A stretch of DNA of 26,720 bases from Deltaproteobacteria bacterium UBA6930 (GCA_002450755.1 DKAI01000051.1:2679-29398), one strand, 5' to 3'. Positions 15,029-24,240 are shown, numbered from the stretch's first letter. Numbers and translations: made by a program. The notes: a model not told the origin generated them from the letters alone.

Positions 15029-16441
15029 TTATTTAAACCGATGCCATGTAGACCCGTCAGGTGTATCTTCAATCGTAACACCTTCATCCATCAACAAATC
15101 TCGAATGCGATCAGCTTCAGAAAAGTTCTTTTCCTGACGAGCCGCTTCTCGCCTCTGAACCAAATCATCGATTCTCGGATCGGATTCCTTTCCTAACTCT
15201 TGAGACAATGGAGACAACAGATTCAAACCTAACCACGAATCGATCAATTCAACCAGATAGCGCCTTGCTGAATCAGACAGGCCTGACTTCCGTACTACCT
15301 CCCCAGCCAAGGCAAGTACCTGCGGAGCATTGAGATCATCGTATACCGCTGCATAGAAGCGTTGAACAATTTTTTCTACTCCTTCTTCAGAAGAATCTGA
15401 TTCGCAACCAGCGAGGCCTTCCGTAACTGCTCTTAGGCGTCGGTATCCTTTATCTGCAGCAGCCATCGCTTCATCCGTAAAGGTTTGTTGTTTCCTGTAA
15501 TGCGCCTGCAAAAAAAAGTATCGATAACTTAGGGGATGAAATCCTGCATCAATAAGGTCACGCAAAACACAGATATTCCCCAAAGATTTTGACATCTTTT
15601 TCCCACGGAAATCCAAGAATTCATTATGCATCCAATATGAAACCCAAGGATTGACGCCAAAGGCGGCCTCACTCTGTGCAATTTCATTCGTATGATGAAT
15701 TTTAATATGATCTACTCCACCTGTATGGATATCAAAGCGCTCCCCTAAATACCGCCAGCTCATTGCCGAACATTCAAGATGCCAACCGGGAAATCCACGA
15801 CCCCAAGGAGAATCCCATTCTTGTTGACGTGCGACCCCCTTCTCTGCAAATTTCCACAGAGCAAAATCTGCATAGTGTCGCTTACCGGAAACGTCCTTAA
15901 TTCGCCCTTCTCCTTCCTTTAAAAGATCCAGTTTCGCAAAATTGGCATAACCTGGGAATTTGCTTATATCGAAGTAAATTCCGTCAGAAATTCTGTATGT
16001 GTATCCCTTACTTTCAAGCTTCTGGCATAGAGCTACCTGCTCGGCGATATGATCAGTTGCCTTGCACAAAACATCGGGATCTACACAATTCAGAAGTCGC
16101 CTATCCTCTAACCATTGCGCCGTGTACTCGTCTGCAATTTCTTCCGCCTTTCGTCCACTCTTCTTTGCCGCCACTTCCATCTTGTCGTCACCAGAGTCTC
16201 CATCATCGGTCAAATGTCCGACATCGGTAATATTCGTAACATGAAACACGGAAAACCCTTTTAGCAAGAAAGTCCTTCGAAGCAGATCAGCAAACATATA
16301 GGGGCGCATATTTCCAATATGCTGAGGCGAATAAACCGTTGGACCGCAGGTGTAAATTTTAACCTCTTTTGGTTTTATCGGAACAAAAGCTTCCTTCCTT
16401 CTGGTTCGAGTGTTGTAGAGGGAAACTTCGTGTGCAGTCAC
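15029..16441 (-). CDS. cysS: Cysteinyl-tRNA synthetase
   Basis: Class I aminoacyl-tRNA synthetase that charges tRNA-Cys, 470 residues (E. coli 461). The HIGH-type signature is PQHIGN (39-44) and the KMSKS loop is KMSKS (282-286). Zinc ligands match the known set: Cys32 (TCGPT), Cys224 (HLECS), His249 and Glu253 (IHHTNE). The C-terminal anticodon region ends with SEADRIRDLLMDEGVTIEDTPDG, typical of the family. It starts with GTG 16441, whose bases overlap the ispF stop as GTGA, so the two are translationally coupled. Pairing of cysS with ispD/ispF is seen in several bacterial groups. Confidence 0.98.
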   Translation of the reverse strand: MTAHEVSLYNTRTRRKEAFVPIKPKEVKIYTCGPTVYSPQHIGNMRPYMFADLLRRTFLLKGFSVFHVTNITDVGHLTDDGDSGDDKMEVAAKKSGRKAEEIADEYTAQWLEDRRLLNCVDPDVLCKATDHIAEQVALCQKLESKGYTYRISDGIYFDISKFPGYANFAKLDLLKEGEGRIKDVSGKRHYADFALWKFAEKGVARQQEWDSPWGRGFPGWHLECSAMSWRYLGERFDIHTGGVDHIKIHHTNEIAQSEAAFGVNPWVSYWMHNEFLDFRGKKMSKSLGNICVLRDLIDAGFHPLSYRYFFLQAHYRKQQTFTDEAMAAADKGYRRLRAVTEGLAGCESDSSEEGVEKIVQRFYAAVYDDLNAPQVLALAGEVVRKSGLSDSARRYLVELIDSWLGLNLLSPLSQELGKESDPRIDDLVQRREAARQEKNFSEADRIRDLLMDEGVTIEDTPDGSTWHRFK

Positions 16442-16920
16442 GATTTTTTCATCTCCGAGAGAAGGACAACGGCATGAGCTGCAATCCCTTCACCCTTACC
16501 GATGGCGCCAAGCCCATCTGTGCTCGTAATCTTTACATTGATACGTGTAAGACTCACGTTAAGCGATTGCGAAATTTGGCCTTCCATTTTATCGCGGAAA
16601 GGAGCCAAGCGAGGTTCCTCCGCAATGACCGTAGCATCGAGATTAGACAGCTGAAGACTTTCGATATCTAGCAAGGACATCAGCTGTCGCAGAATTGCGA
16701 GACTCGACATACCTTCAAACTTAGTATCGCTAGATGGGAAGTGAGTCCCCAGATCACCCTTCCCGAGAGCCCCCAATATCGCGGAGGCTACCGCGTGAGA
16801 GAGTACGTCCCCATCAGAATATCCCTCGAGGCCTCTGTCATGAGGAATCAGGACACCTCCTAAGATTAACGGTCGCCCCGAACTGAGTCTGTGCGCATCG
16901 AAACCGTGACCAATCTTCAA
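16438..16920 (-). CDS. ispF: 2-C-methyl-D-erythritol 2,4-cyclodiphosphate synthase
   Basis: Fifth step of the MEP isoprenoid pathway: cyclises CDP-ME 2-phosphate with release of CMP. The 160-residue protein has metal ligands Asp8 and His10 (GFDAH) and His42 (DVLSHA), plus the C-terminal signature TDGLGAIGKGEGIAAHAV. The start is TTG 16920, directly before KIGHGFDAH, which is the universal N-terminus of the family. The TTG overlaps the ispD stop (TTGA) and follows GGGGGAG. It works as a homotrimer in the cytoplasm; ispD and ispF here are separate genes, not the fused form. Confidence 0.98.
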   Translation of the reverse strand: MKIGHGFDAHRLSSGRPLILGGVLIPHDRGLEGYSDGDVLSHAVASAILGALGKGDLGTHFPSSDTKFEGMSSLAILRQLMSLLDIESLQLSNLDATVIAEEPRLAPFRDKMEGQISQSLNVSLTRINVKITSTDGLGAIGKGEGIAAHAVVLLSEMKKS

Positions 16921-17657
16921 GGAACTCCCCCATCCTGCCTTCGGTTAAGGACCGCTTCAGCCCACACGAGGTCATCTTTATAGGTAATCTTCCGATTACT
17001 TGTACTTGAATGAACAACGGTAACAGCCACACCTAAGCGCTCTACCAATTGAGCGTCATCCGTGCCTAGAAATTTATCTCTCTCCGCCTTCTCCCATGCT
17101 TCCAACAAGATATCTCTTCTAAATACTTGCGGCGTCTGCGCCAAAAACCTACCTGAGCGTGATTCGGTCGCCAAAATGCGGTCTCCATCCACCTTTTTTA
17201 TCGTATCAACACATTCCGAGCCTAAAATGGCCGCTCCCTCTCGCTGAGCGGCCTCTACGACTCGAGAAACATCCAAGGGATCTACCAGGGGTCGCGCTGC
17301 ATCATGAATAGCGACCCATTTGCTAGAGGGATTCACGGCCTTAAGCCCTCGACTCATCGAGTCCTGGCGTTCCTGACCACCAGATATAGCTAATCGGCAC
17401 CCCGTGGTGGACAAGAGCTTCATCACAGCCGTGTCTTTAGAACAAAATTTAGCCGGCAAGACTGGGAGAATCGACAGAAAGGCGCCTGAGTCAAAAAGGG
17501 CTCGTGCCGCCCATGCTACCATTGGCACTCCACACAAAGAAACCATCGCCTTCGGTAGAGCCTCGCCGAGCCTCGAACCAAGGCCTCCCGCTAGCAGGAT
17601 AGCCTCCGTGGCCTCCTTTCGATCCCGTAGTCTGTTAACTGCCAGTTTGCTCGCCAT
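16917..17657 (-). CDS. ispD: 2-C-methyl-D-erythritol 4-phosphate cytidylyltransferase
   Basis: Third step of the MEP pathway: joins MEP and CTP to give CDP-ME. The 246-residue nucleotidyltransferase has the CTP-binding loop LLAGGLGSRLGEALPKAM (about residues 21-38), HDAARPLVDP, the TIKKV segment, QTPQVF and GTDDAQLV, all typical of IspD. An N-terminal extension of about 18 residues before the first strand is slightly long. ATG 17657 has a weak ribosome site (AGGT). It heads the leftward run ispD-ispF-cysS-uvrB-uvrC and is divergent from the TolC-like gene across a spacer of about 105 bases, where its promoter should lie. Confidence 0.97.
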   Translation of the reverse strand: MASKLAVNRLRDRKEATEAILLAGGLGSRLGEALPKAMVSLCGVPMVAWAARALFDSGAFLSILPVLPAKFCSKDTAVMKLLSTTGCRLAISGGQERQDSMSRGLKAVNPSSKWVAIHDAARPLVDPLDVSRVVEAAQREGAAILGSECVDTIKKVDGDRILATESRSGRFLAQTPQVFRRDILLEAWEKAERDKFLGTDDAQLVERLGVAVTVVHSSTSNRKITYKDDLVWAEAVLNRRQDGGVP

Positions 17658-17762
17658 CGCTACCTAGCCTATCCCTTGTCATCTTGGGTTACGGAGGTCA
17701 GCATAGCTAAGGCTTGGCTCGTGACCGCAAGGCGGGAGCTTAATCAAATTGGGGGTTTTCTC

Positions 17763-19445
17763 ATGAAAAGCGGAGCTGATTGGCTTCGTCGCCAGTTTTG
17801 GACGTACGTCTCTGCGAATTTACCAGCCATATTTTTAGGTCTAGCCCTACTTGCCTCGATTTCATTTGCCACTGGCACTAAAGGAGAGACCGACATGGTC
17901 GACTCCTCTAGCACCAGTCCAATCGGCGAGATAAGAATGGGCCTACTCGAGGCGATCGCGAGAGGGGTAGAAAACAATCTCGATGTCGAAATCGAGAGAC
18001 ATTCTCCCTTCATAGCAAGCGAGTCCCGTATCCAAGCACGAGGTGCCTATGACCCGATCTGGTTCGGAGAATTTGGGTACTTCAGTGATGAAACGCCAGT
18101 GGCTAGCTCCCTACAAGACAGCAGCGTACTAGCCGAGCGCAGGAGTTCCGGTCGTTTCGGGCTAAGAGGCCTCTTACCAAATATTGGCGGAGAATGGGAG
18201 GTCGGCTATCGCGGAGCCTCACTTGAAAGCAATTCATCGATACAGTCTCTCTCGCCCAGCTACGACAGCTCCCTCACAGCCTCCGCAACTCTACCTCTTC
18301 TGCGAGGCCTAAAATGGACAGAACCTTGGCTTGAGATCCATCTATCGAAAATTCGCGAAGACAGTGCCTTCTATGAATTTAAAAGACAACTAGTCACTTC
18401 GGTTATGGAAATCGAAATCAACTATTGGGTCCTCGTAGCCACACAAGAGAACTTAAAAGTTGCGACAAAGAGTCTTGAAACAGCGAAGGCTTTGAAAGCG
18501 CAAACTGTTATCCAACATGAAGTCGGTACGATTTCTAAGATTGAAGTAATTGAAGCTGAGGCCGGTGTTGCAGAACGCGAGGTGAACTTAATCAGCGCGA
18601 AAAACTCTTACTGGCGCGCTCAGGACGTTCTCGTGGACAGTGTCCTAGGATCCAGACTAACTCCCGACTCTCAGATAATAATAATTCCCACCGATGCGCC
18701 AGAAGTAACTGATTATGACGTTGAACAGAACTCAATTACAAAAAGAGCTTTCCAAAACAGATCCGAACTAGCCATTGCTCGTCGAGAAGTCAGACAACAC
18801 GAGCTGCAAGAAAGGTTTGCTCGAAACCAAAGGCTCCCACAGCTGGACCTCATCGGAACGCTTGGCTACGCGGGGCTTGCGGGAAAAGCAAATAGTTCTC
18901 GGCTGGTCATACCAAGAGACGAAGACAATGACGGGATCACTGACCCACCAAGGTCTCTAAATGTCGACCGAGATTTTTCCGATACAGACGATGACTTTTT
19001 TGGTGCCAGCGGTGCGAAAAGCTGGTCAGTCTCCGCGAATTTTTCCGTACCGCTTGGAAACGTCAAAGCTCGATCGACGGTCCGTTCTCGGGCTCTAGAA
19101 CTTCGGCGAGCCAAAACAAGGCTAAAGCGACTGGAACAGGCCATCATATTAGAGGCAAGAACAGCTATCCGAGACCTCCAATCCGCACGAGAAGGAATTA
19201 AGGCCGCCGAACGAAGACGGCTTGCCGCAGAGGAGCAACTAAGAGCAGAAAAAGTTCGCCTAGAATACGGTGAATCTACTCCATTTGATGCCCTACAACG
19301 TGAAAGAGATCTGGTGGAAGCGGAAAGCCAGAAAATAGCTGCCTTGCAAAGATATAGAGAGTCGATAGCCACCCTTGATGCTGCACAAGGTACTATCTTA
19401 GAAGATCGAAATATCTTAATCGAAGACACTAAAAAGCTACGGTAA
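17763..19445 (+). CDS. TolC-family outer-membrane efflux/secretion channel
   Basis: Trimeric outer-membrane channel subunit. The mature part shows two long helical coiled-coil stretches (about residues 210-300 and 435-540, rich in Glu/Arg/Ala/Leu) separated by beta segments, the TolC/OEP layout. An N-terminal signal peptide is clear: WLRR followed by a hydrophobic core ending near FATG. ATG 17763 with GGGGG seven bases upstream is chosen. The frame is open to TTG 17676, and a GGAGG lies near 17693, but only ATA follows at the right distance. An unusual acidic insert near DEDNDGITD (about residue 387) looks like a thrombospondin type-3 calcium-binding repeat. No adaptor or inner-membrane pump is in view, so the exported substrate is unknown. 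It is probably co-transcribed with the bactofilin. Confidence 0.9.
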   Translation: MKSGADWLRRQFWTYVSANLPAIFLGLALLASISFATGTKGETDMVDSSSTSPIGEIRMGLLEAIARGVENNLDVEIERHSPFIASESRIQARGAYDPIWFGEFGYFSDETPVASSLQDSSVLAERRSSGRFGLRGLLPNIGGEWEVGYRGASLESNSSIQSLSPSYDSSLTASATLPLLRGLKWTEPWLEIHLSKIREDSAFYEFKRQLVTSVMEIEINYWVLVATQENLKVATKSLETAKALKAQTVIQHEVGTISKIEVIEAEAGVAEREVNLISAKNSYWRAQDVLVDSVLGSRLTPDSQIIIIPTDAPEVTDYDVEQNSITKRAFQNRSELAIARREVRQHELQERFARNQRLPQLDLIGTLGYAGLAGKANSSRLVIPRDEDNDGITDPPRSLNVDRDFSDTDDDFFGASGAKSWSVSANFSVPLGNVKARSTVRSRALELRRAKTRLKRLEQAIILEARTAIRDLQSAREGIKAAERRRLAAEEQLRAEKVRLEYGESTPFDALQRERDLVEAESQKIAALQRYRESIATLDAAQGTILEDRNILIEDTKKLR

Positions 19446-19477
19446 TCTCACTGAACCCGGAAGGAGTCACAAAGAGC

Positions 19478-19981
19478 TTGAATTTTTTTGGAAACAAACG
19501 CAAAAGGAATCAAGAGTTTTCCAATGTGGAATCAGGCAGAGTTTTAGAAACAACCCCCGTCTTAGCCGAAACCAACATGTCTAATACGGAACCACATCTA
19601 GATTCGAAAGGACAGAGAAAAATGGCAAGTATTGGAAAATCGATAACGATTAAGGGAGACCTCACGGGTGAAGAAGACCTCGTAGTAGAAGGAACAGTTG
19701 ATGGAAGGATTGATTTCCCGGAAAATGAATTGACTATTGGCGAAAGCGGAAAAGTCAACGCAGAGGTAAATGCTCAGTCCATAGTCGTAGTTGGCTCAAT
19801 CACTGGAAACGTGAGTGCTACAGAAAAGCTCGAAATTCAGGCGACTGGTTTGATTGAAGGCGATGTTAGAGCCCCTCGGCTCGTCATACACGAAGGAGCC
19901 CAACTAAATGGTTCCGTAGAAATGAGTGAGGCCAGTCCCGGACCGACCACAACTCATCTGCCATTCTCGGAAGAAGATTAA
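19478..19981 (+). CDS. Bactofilin (polymer-forming cytoskeletal protein)
   Basis: Small scaffold protein that polymerises without nucleotide and often organises the envelope or cell poles. The core from about residue 49 (ASIGKSITIKGDLTGEEDL) carries the repeating hydrophobic-Gly pattern of the bactofilin beta-helix: VVEGTVDGRI, LTIGESGKV, VVVGSITGNV, LEIQATGLIEGDV, LVIHEGAQLNGSV. Flanking tails of about 48 and 20 residues are polar and likely disordered, as usual. The start is uncertain: TTG 19478 follows AAGGAG at a long spacing, while ATG 19577 and ATG 19622 are internal alternatives; the last has AGGA upstream and begins right at the core. It lies 32 bases after the TolC-like gene and converges on secF with five bases between. 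Confidence 0.9.
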   Translation: MNFFGNKRKRNQEFSNVESGRVLETTPVLAETNMSNTEPHLDSKGQRKMASIGKSITIKGDLTGEEDLVVEGTVDGRIDFPENELTIGESGKVNAEVNAQSIVVVGSITGNVSATEKLEIQATGLIEGDVRAPRLVIHEGAQLNGSVEMSEASPGPTTTHLPFSEED

Positions 19982-19986
19982 ACGAA

Positions 19987-21000
19987 CTACGCTGTCTTCT
20001 CGGAAGAATTCCTCCGATTTTCTAAAAACAACAGAACGGGCGCCGCAACATATACCGATGAAAAGGTCCCTACCACTACACCAAGGGTCATCGCTAAAGC
20101 GAAGGGACGTATTACAGATCCCCCAAGAATTAACATGCAAGTCAGAGCAAGCAGAGTCGTGAGTGAAGTAAGAAGAGTCCTCGACAAGGTTTGATTTACA
20201 CTTCGATTCAGAACATCTACTAGGTCATAGGTGGTTCTAAGTTCCATATTCTCACGTACCCTGTCATACACTATAATCGTGTCATTCAGGCTGTAGCCTA
20301 TAATGGCCAGAAGAGCCGCAAGAACTCGAAGATCGAATTCAAAACCCAGGATCACCCATAATCCTCCTGTTATTAACACGTCGTGTATCAAGGCAAGCAC
20401 GGCTCCAGGAGCGAAGCGGGCGGAAAATCGAAAAGCTATGTAGGCCAGAATAAAAAGGCAAGCCACACCTAAGGCGAGTAAACCTGAGCGACGTAGCTCC
20501 GCTCCGACCTTGGGACCCACAAATTCCACCCGCTCTACACTGACTCTAGCTACCTCCTCAGTGATTACCTTCTCAATTTTCCTAACCAAGTTTATTCTGG
20601 TTTCTGCACTTCCGGACACCATCGTGTTCTTCAATTCCGAATCAAGATCCAATTCCGCCTCGTCACTTGTGTTCGTAGGATCTATCTCGAACGCAGATAA
20701 ATTCTCAATGTGGAATTTCAGAAGGAATTCGTTGCCTTCACTCCCGAACCTCACAACTGTGGGATTCTCGATCCCTGCTTTCGTGGCAGCCCTCCGAATT
20801 ACCCCCTCCCCGACGAGGCTCTCGGGATCAAAACGCAATTGAATTTCAGTTCCGCCGGCGAAATCGATTCCCATCTTCATACCCTTGAACGGAAGGGCAA
20901 GGAGGCCCAAAAGAATCAATCCTACAGAAACCCCAAGGCACAATCTCCTTTTACCCAAGAAGTCCCAGTTCTGATCAGGCTTGATAATTTGAAACGGCAC
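19987..21000 (-). CDS. secF: Protein translocase subunit SecF
   Basis: Inner-membrane partner of SecD that uses the proton gradient to finish protein export through SecYEG. The 337-residue protein has an N-terminal helix (about 21-38), a periplasmic domain starting with MGIDFAGGTEIQ and ending near VGPKVGAEL, and then five helices including the conserved YSLNDTIIVYDRVREN. The periplasmic part has an acidic insert (EIDPTNTSDEAELDLDSE). The start is GTG 21000, preceded by GGAG five bases away and 12 bases after the secD stop. It is the last gene of the leftward run. Confidence 0.97.
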   Translation of the reverse strand: MPFQIIKPDQNWDFLGKRRLCLGVSVGLILLGLLALPFKGMKMGIDFAGGTEIQLRFDPESLVGEGVIRRAATKAGIENPTVVRFGSEGNEFLLKFHIENLSAFEIDPTNTSDEAELDLDSELKNTMVSGSAETRINLVRKIEKVITEEVARVSVERVEFVGPKVGAELRRSGLLALGVACLFILAYIAFRFSARFAPGAVLALIHDVLITGGLWVILGFEFDLRVLAALLAIIGYSLNDTIIVYDRVRENMELRTTYDLVDVLNRSVNQTLSRTLLTSLTTLLALTCMLILGGSVIRPFALAMTLGVVVGTFSSVYVAAPVLLFLENRRNSSEKTA

Positions 21001-21012
21001 AAGATCTCCTGT

Positions 21013-22587
21013 CTAGATCGACATCGATTCAACGTTCCGGTTTCCCGGATATAACGAAAACATCAGACGAGTAAGTACAAGAGCGGCAAATACACTCGTA
21101 AGAATTCCTACTGAAAGCGTAACGGCAAATCCCTTGATGGGACCCGTTCCATACTCATATAAAATTATCGCGGTAATTAGGGTTGTAATATTCGCATCGA
21201 GGATTGTCCACCTAGACTTAGTAAATCCTGAGGCAATGGCAGCACGAGGTGATTTCCCGTCTCGAAGTTCTTCTCGGATCCGTTCGAAGATGATGACGTT
21301 AGCATCAACCGCCATTCCAACTGTAAGTACCAAACCTGCAATTCCCGGAAGGGTCAACGTAGCCTGAAAAATAGACATTAAGCCCATTAAAAGAACTAAG
21401 TTCAAAGACAAAGCAAGAGAAGCATACCCTCCGGAAAGTCTGTAATAACCAAAAATAAAAGCCACTATCAGGATTAATCCCATAATCGCTGCTCGAACAC
21501 CGGCATCAATGGAATCCTTTCCCAGGGCCGGTCCTATTGTGCGTTCTTCTTCTAAGTTGACAGGAATCGGCAAAGAGCCCGCTCTAAGAATCACCGCAAG
21601 TGCTGTTGCTTCCTCAGACGAAAAGTTTCCCGTTATTTCTCCACTGCGAGAAATCCTGCTTCTAATTGTGGGGGCACTGTAAACAACTCCGTCTAGAATG
21701 ATGGCCAGGGGAGTACCTATGTTTCTTTCGGTGAGCTCACCAAAGATCCTTCCACCTTCTTGATTCCAAGAGAAAGTAACTGTCCACTCTGAACGCTGAT
21801 TATCAAATTGGACTCTGGCGTCAGCGAGTAGTGCTCCTGTTATCGCAGCTTCTTGATTGACCAAGTAGGCTCCCAAAACATTTCCAGTCTCGTTATCAGT
21901 TTCCAAGGCAATATCCGTACCATCAGGAAGTCCTGTTTCGTATTTGGCTTTTAAAAGCTCTTCCGTCGGCGCAACCTCTCTCACGATTTTGAATTCGAGA
22001 AAACCTGTCTGCTTTATAAACTCAGGCGGAATACGACTCACACCTGGAACCTGGACCAAAATGCGATCCTCCCCTTGACGGGTTATGACCGATTCCGGAA
22101 TTCCTGTCGCAGGGTCGTTAATGCGGCGCCGGAGCACCTCCAGTGCCTGAACCATTGCCCTTTCTTTGGTTTCCTCTTTCCACTGTTCTGTCATTTCGAA
22201 AATAACTTCGTTGCCACTAACCAGAAAAGTTAAATTCTCGTAGGATTCCAACACTTCCTCAAAATTTGCCCGAGCTGGCTCTTCAGGAATGGAAAACGCG
22301 ATTTTCTCGTTCTCAGGCTTTCGCGAAGAAAAATCCACCCCGTCGTCCCCAAGCTCGAGATCAAAAGTTTGACGGAAATTCTCCAACTCGTTCGTAAGGG
22401 CCACATCGAAATCTGGAGAAAGCACCATGTGAACCCCACCGCGCAAGTCCAGCCCTAGGCGTACGGAATTATCCCCCCATAGCGACTCCTCACCTCGGTG
22501 TTCCGGCGGGACGAAGTTTCCTAACCCGAAATAGCCGAGAATTCCCACGAGTACGAAAATCGCAATTAATTGGAAGCGTCGACTCAC
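21013..22587 (-). CDS. secD: Protein translocase subunit SecD
   Basis: Inner-membrane proton-driven translocation factor, 524 residues. It has one N-terminal helix (about 6-26) followed by LGLDLRGGVHM, a large periplasmic domain (to about residue 340) with LRRRINDPATGIPES and ending in LRAGSLPIPV, and five C-terminal helices. These include GMAVDANVIIFERIREELRDG and TILDANITTLITAIILYEYGTGPIKGFAVTL. The Asp residues in these last motifs are the conserved membrane acids. The start is GTG 22587 with AGGAG eight bases upstream, three bases after the yajC stop. secD and secF are separate genes in the standard order yajC-secD-secF. Confidence 0.98.
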   Translation of the reverse strand: MSRRFQLIAIFVLVGILGYFGLGNFVPPEHRGEESLWGDNSVRLGLDLRGGVHMVLSPDFDVALTNELENFRQTFDLELGDDGVDFSSRKPENEKIAFSIPEEPARANFEEVLESYENLTFLVSGNEVIFEMTEQWKEETKERAMVQALEVLRRRINDPATGIPESVITRQGEDRILVQVPGVSRIPPEFIKQTGFLEFKIVREVAPTEELLKAKYETGLPDGTDIALETDNETGNVLGAYLVNQEAAITGALLADARVQFDNQRSEWTVTFSWNQEGGRIFGELTERNIGTPLAIILDGVVYSAPTIRSRISRSGEITGNFSSEEATALAVILRAGSLPIPVNLEEERTIGPALGKDSIDAGVRAAIMGLILIVAFIFGYYRLSGGYASLALSLNLVLLMGLMSIFQATLTLPGIAGLVLTVGMAVDANVIIFERIREELRDGKSPRAAIASGFTKSRWTILDANITTLITAIILYEYGTGPIKGFAVTLSVGILTSVFAALVLTRLMFSLYPGNRNVESMSI

Positions 22588-22590
22588 TCG

Positions 22591-22998
22591 CTACTCTCCT
22601 GCGCCGATTTCGTCCGGCGGCCGCTCCGCGGATTCGGTCCGGCGAAGAATTCGGTTTCTGTCTATTTTGACCCTGACTCTCTCGCCCTTAATATTTGCGA
22701 TCTCAAGTGTAAGAATCTCTTCGGTGTCGCCTACCACCTCTCCGTGGAGCCCACCTTCGGTCACAACTTTATCCCCTTTGATAATCGACTTTTTCATGGC
22801 CTCATGCTCTTTTTGTTTTTTATTCTGTGGCCTTATGATCAACAGATAAAAGATGAGCATAATTGCTGCGACTGGGAAAAGCATTGCGAAGGGATCACCC
22901 TGGCCCGCCTGGAGCAAAACTGGTGAAAAGTCGCTGGAATGGTTCAAAGGACTCTCCAAAAATTGAGAAGATGATTCCAGATTTCTGCTTAGGGACAT
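22591..22998 (-). CDS. yajC: Sec translocon accessory protein YajC
   Basis: Single-span inner-membrane protein that associates with SecDF. From ATG 22998 the protein has 135 residues. A hydrophobic helix (MLFPVAAIMLIFYLLIIRP) is followed by the conserved RPQNKKQKEHEAM and a cytoplasmic SH3-like segment with GDKVVTEGGLHGEV. The N-terminal stretch of about 35 residues before the helix is longer than in E. coli YajC (110 residues). The frame is open to 23043, but ATG 22998 with AGGAG six bases upstream is clearly the better start. No tgt or queA gene precedes it; metK does. Confidence 0.96.
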   Translation of the reverse strand: MSLSRNLESSSQFLESPLNHSSDFSPVLLQAGQGDPFAMLFPVAAIMLIFYLLIIRPQNKKQKEHEAMKKSIIKGDKVVTEGGLHGEVVGDTEEILTLEIANIKGERVRVKIDRNRILRRTESAERPPDEIGAGE

Positions 22999-23079
22999 GA
23001 AATACTCCTGCACGGTATCGACGACCGTCAATGTTTTACCCAATTGAGGGGTTACTGCTTCTCGCTAGGATAGTTCGCC

Positions 23080-24240
23080 TTAAAGCTCTCTAGCTAACGC
23101 TTCGGCCCTATCTGTAACTTCCCAAGGGAAGCCCTGATCCTCTCTCCCAAAATGTCCGTGATAGGAAGTTGCTTGATAAATCGGACGTTTAAGAGAAAGA
23201 CCTTCAACAATCCCACGAGGTGTTAGATCAAAGTGCTTCCTGATTAGCTTCTCGATCCGCTCCTCATTTATAGCCCCGGTCCCAAAAGTATCGACTCGGA
23301 TCGACACTGGATCGGCCACTCCAATCGCGTATGCCAGCTGAACCTCACACCGATCGGCCAGTTTCGCCCTTACGATATTCTTCGCGACATGACGGGCGGC
23401 ATATGCCGCGCTTCGATCGACTTTGGAAGGGTCTTTTCCCGAGAATGCCCCTCCACCGTGCCTTCCCATGCCGCCGTAGGTGTCGACGATAATCTTACGC
23501 CCAGTCAAACCCGCGTCACCCATAGGACCACCTACAACAAAACGACCGGTTGGATTTATATGAAAAACAGTATCATCGTCGACCAATTCGCCCGGCAAGG
23601 TAGGAAGGACAATCTGGTCGATGATCTCACGCCTCAGCGTATCATAGGAAACATCGGGGCTGTGCTGTGTTGAGAGGACAACAGCCGACACCTTCACTGG
23701 CGTATCTCCCTCGTACTCCACGGTAACCTGCGATTTCGCATCAGGCCTAAGAAATTCAAGAACGCCTGACTCAAAAGCTGAACGGTGAGCCTCCATGAGC
23801 TTGTGTGAAAGGCGAATCGGTGCCGGCATAAGCTCTTCCGTTTCATCACATGCGTAACCAAACATCATGCCCTGGTCACCTGCGCCCTGCTCTTTGTGGA
23901 GCCCCTCTCCCTCACTCACACCCTGAGATATGTCTGGAGATTGCTTTCCTAAAGCAACGGTGACTGCACAAGTGGCAGCATCGAAGCCCATATCGGAACC
24001 GGTATATCCAATATCGTGGACCGCTTGTCTCACTACTGAGGGTATATCGACCTGGGCCTTAGTCGTAACCTCGCCCGCGACCAAAATTAGACCCGTTGTT
24101 GTAGCCGTCTCACAGGCCACCCTTGAATCTCGATCCTGTGCCAACATCGCGTCCAAGATGGCGTCAGAAACCTGATCACACATCTTGTCCGGGTGCCCCA
24201 TCGATACCGACTCAGAAGTAAATAAACTCTTACTGGACAT
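23080..24240 (-). CDS. metK: S-adenosylmethionine synthetase
   Basis: Makes S-adenosylmethionine from methionine and ATP; tetrameric and cytoplasmic. The 386 residues match the family length. It has the ATP-site GHPDK (15-19), the signature hexapeptide GAGDQG (119-124), the P-loop-like GGGAFSGKD (262-270) and SKVDRSAAYAARHVAKNIV. ATG 24240 follows GAGGGAG four bases upstream, a strong site. The 101-base leader between HPr and metK was checked for known SAM-sensing riboswitch consensus words and none was recognised. It lies between the phosphotransferase genes and yajC, on the same strand. Confidence 0.98.
   Translation of the reverse strand: MSSKSLFTSESVSMGHPDKMCDQVSDAILDAMLAQDRDSRVACETATTTGLILVAGEVTTKAQVDIPSVVRQAVHDIGYTGSDMGFDAATCAVTVALGKQSPDISQGVSEGEGLHKEQGAGDQGMMFGYACDETEELMPAPIRLSHKLMEAHRSAFESGVLEFLRPDAKSQVTVEYEGDTPVKVSAVVLSTQHSPDVSYDTLRREIIDQIVLPTLPGELVDDDTVFHINPTGRFVVGGPMGDAGLTGRKIIVDTYGGMGRHGGGAFSGKDPSKVDRSAAYAARHVAKNIVRAKLADRCEVQLAYAIGVADPVSIRVDTFGTGAINEERIEKLIRKHFDLTPRGIVEGLSLKRPIYQATSYHGHFGREDQGFPWEVTDRAEALAREL

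Noticed and set aside
15013..15087. 25-residue N-terminal extension of UvrB from ATG 15087
   Set aside because: It would overlap cysS, lacks similarity to UvrB, and TTG 15012 has an excellent ribosome site just outside cysS.
18866..19429. 187-codon leftward frame inside the TolC-like gene
   Set aside because: Low-complexity Ser/Arg/Ala-rich translation, typical of the antisense of a helical Glu/Arg-rich gene; no ribosome site.
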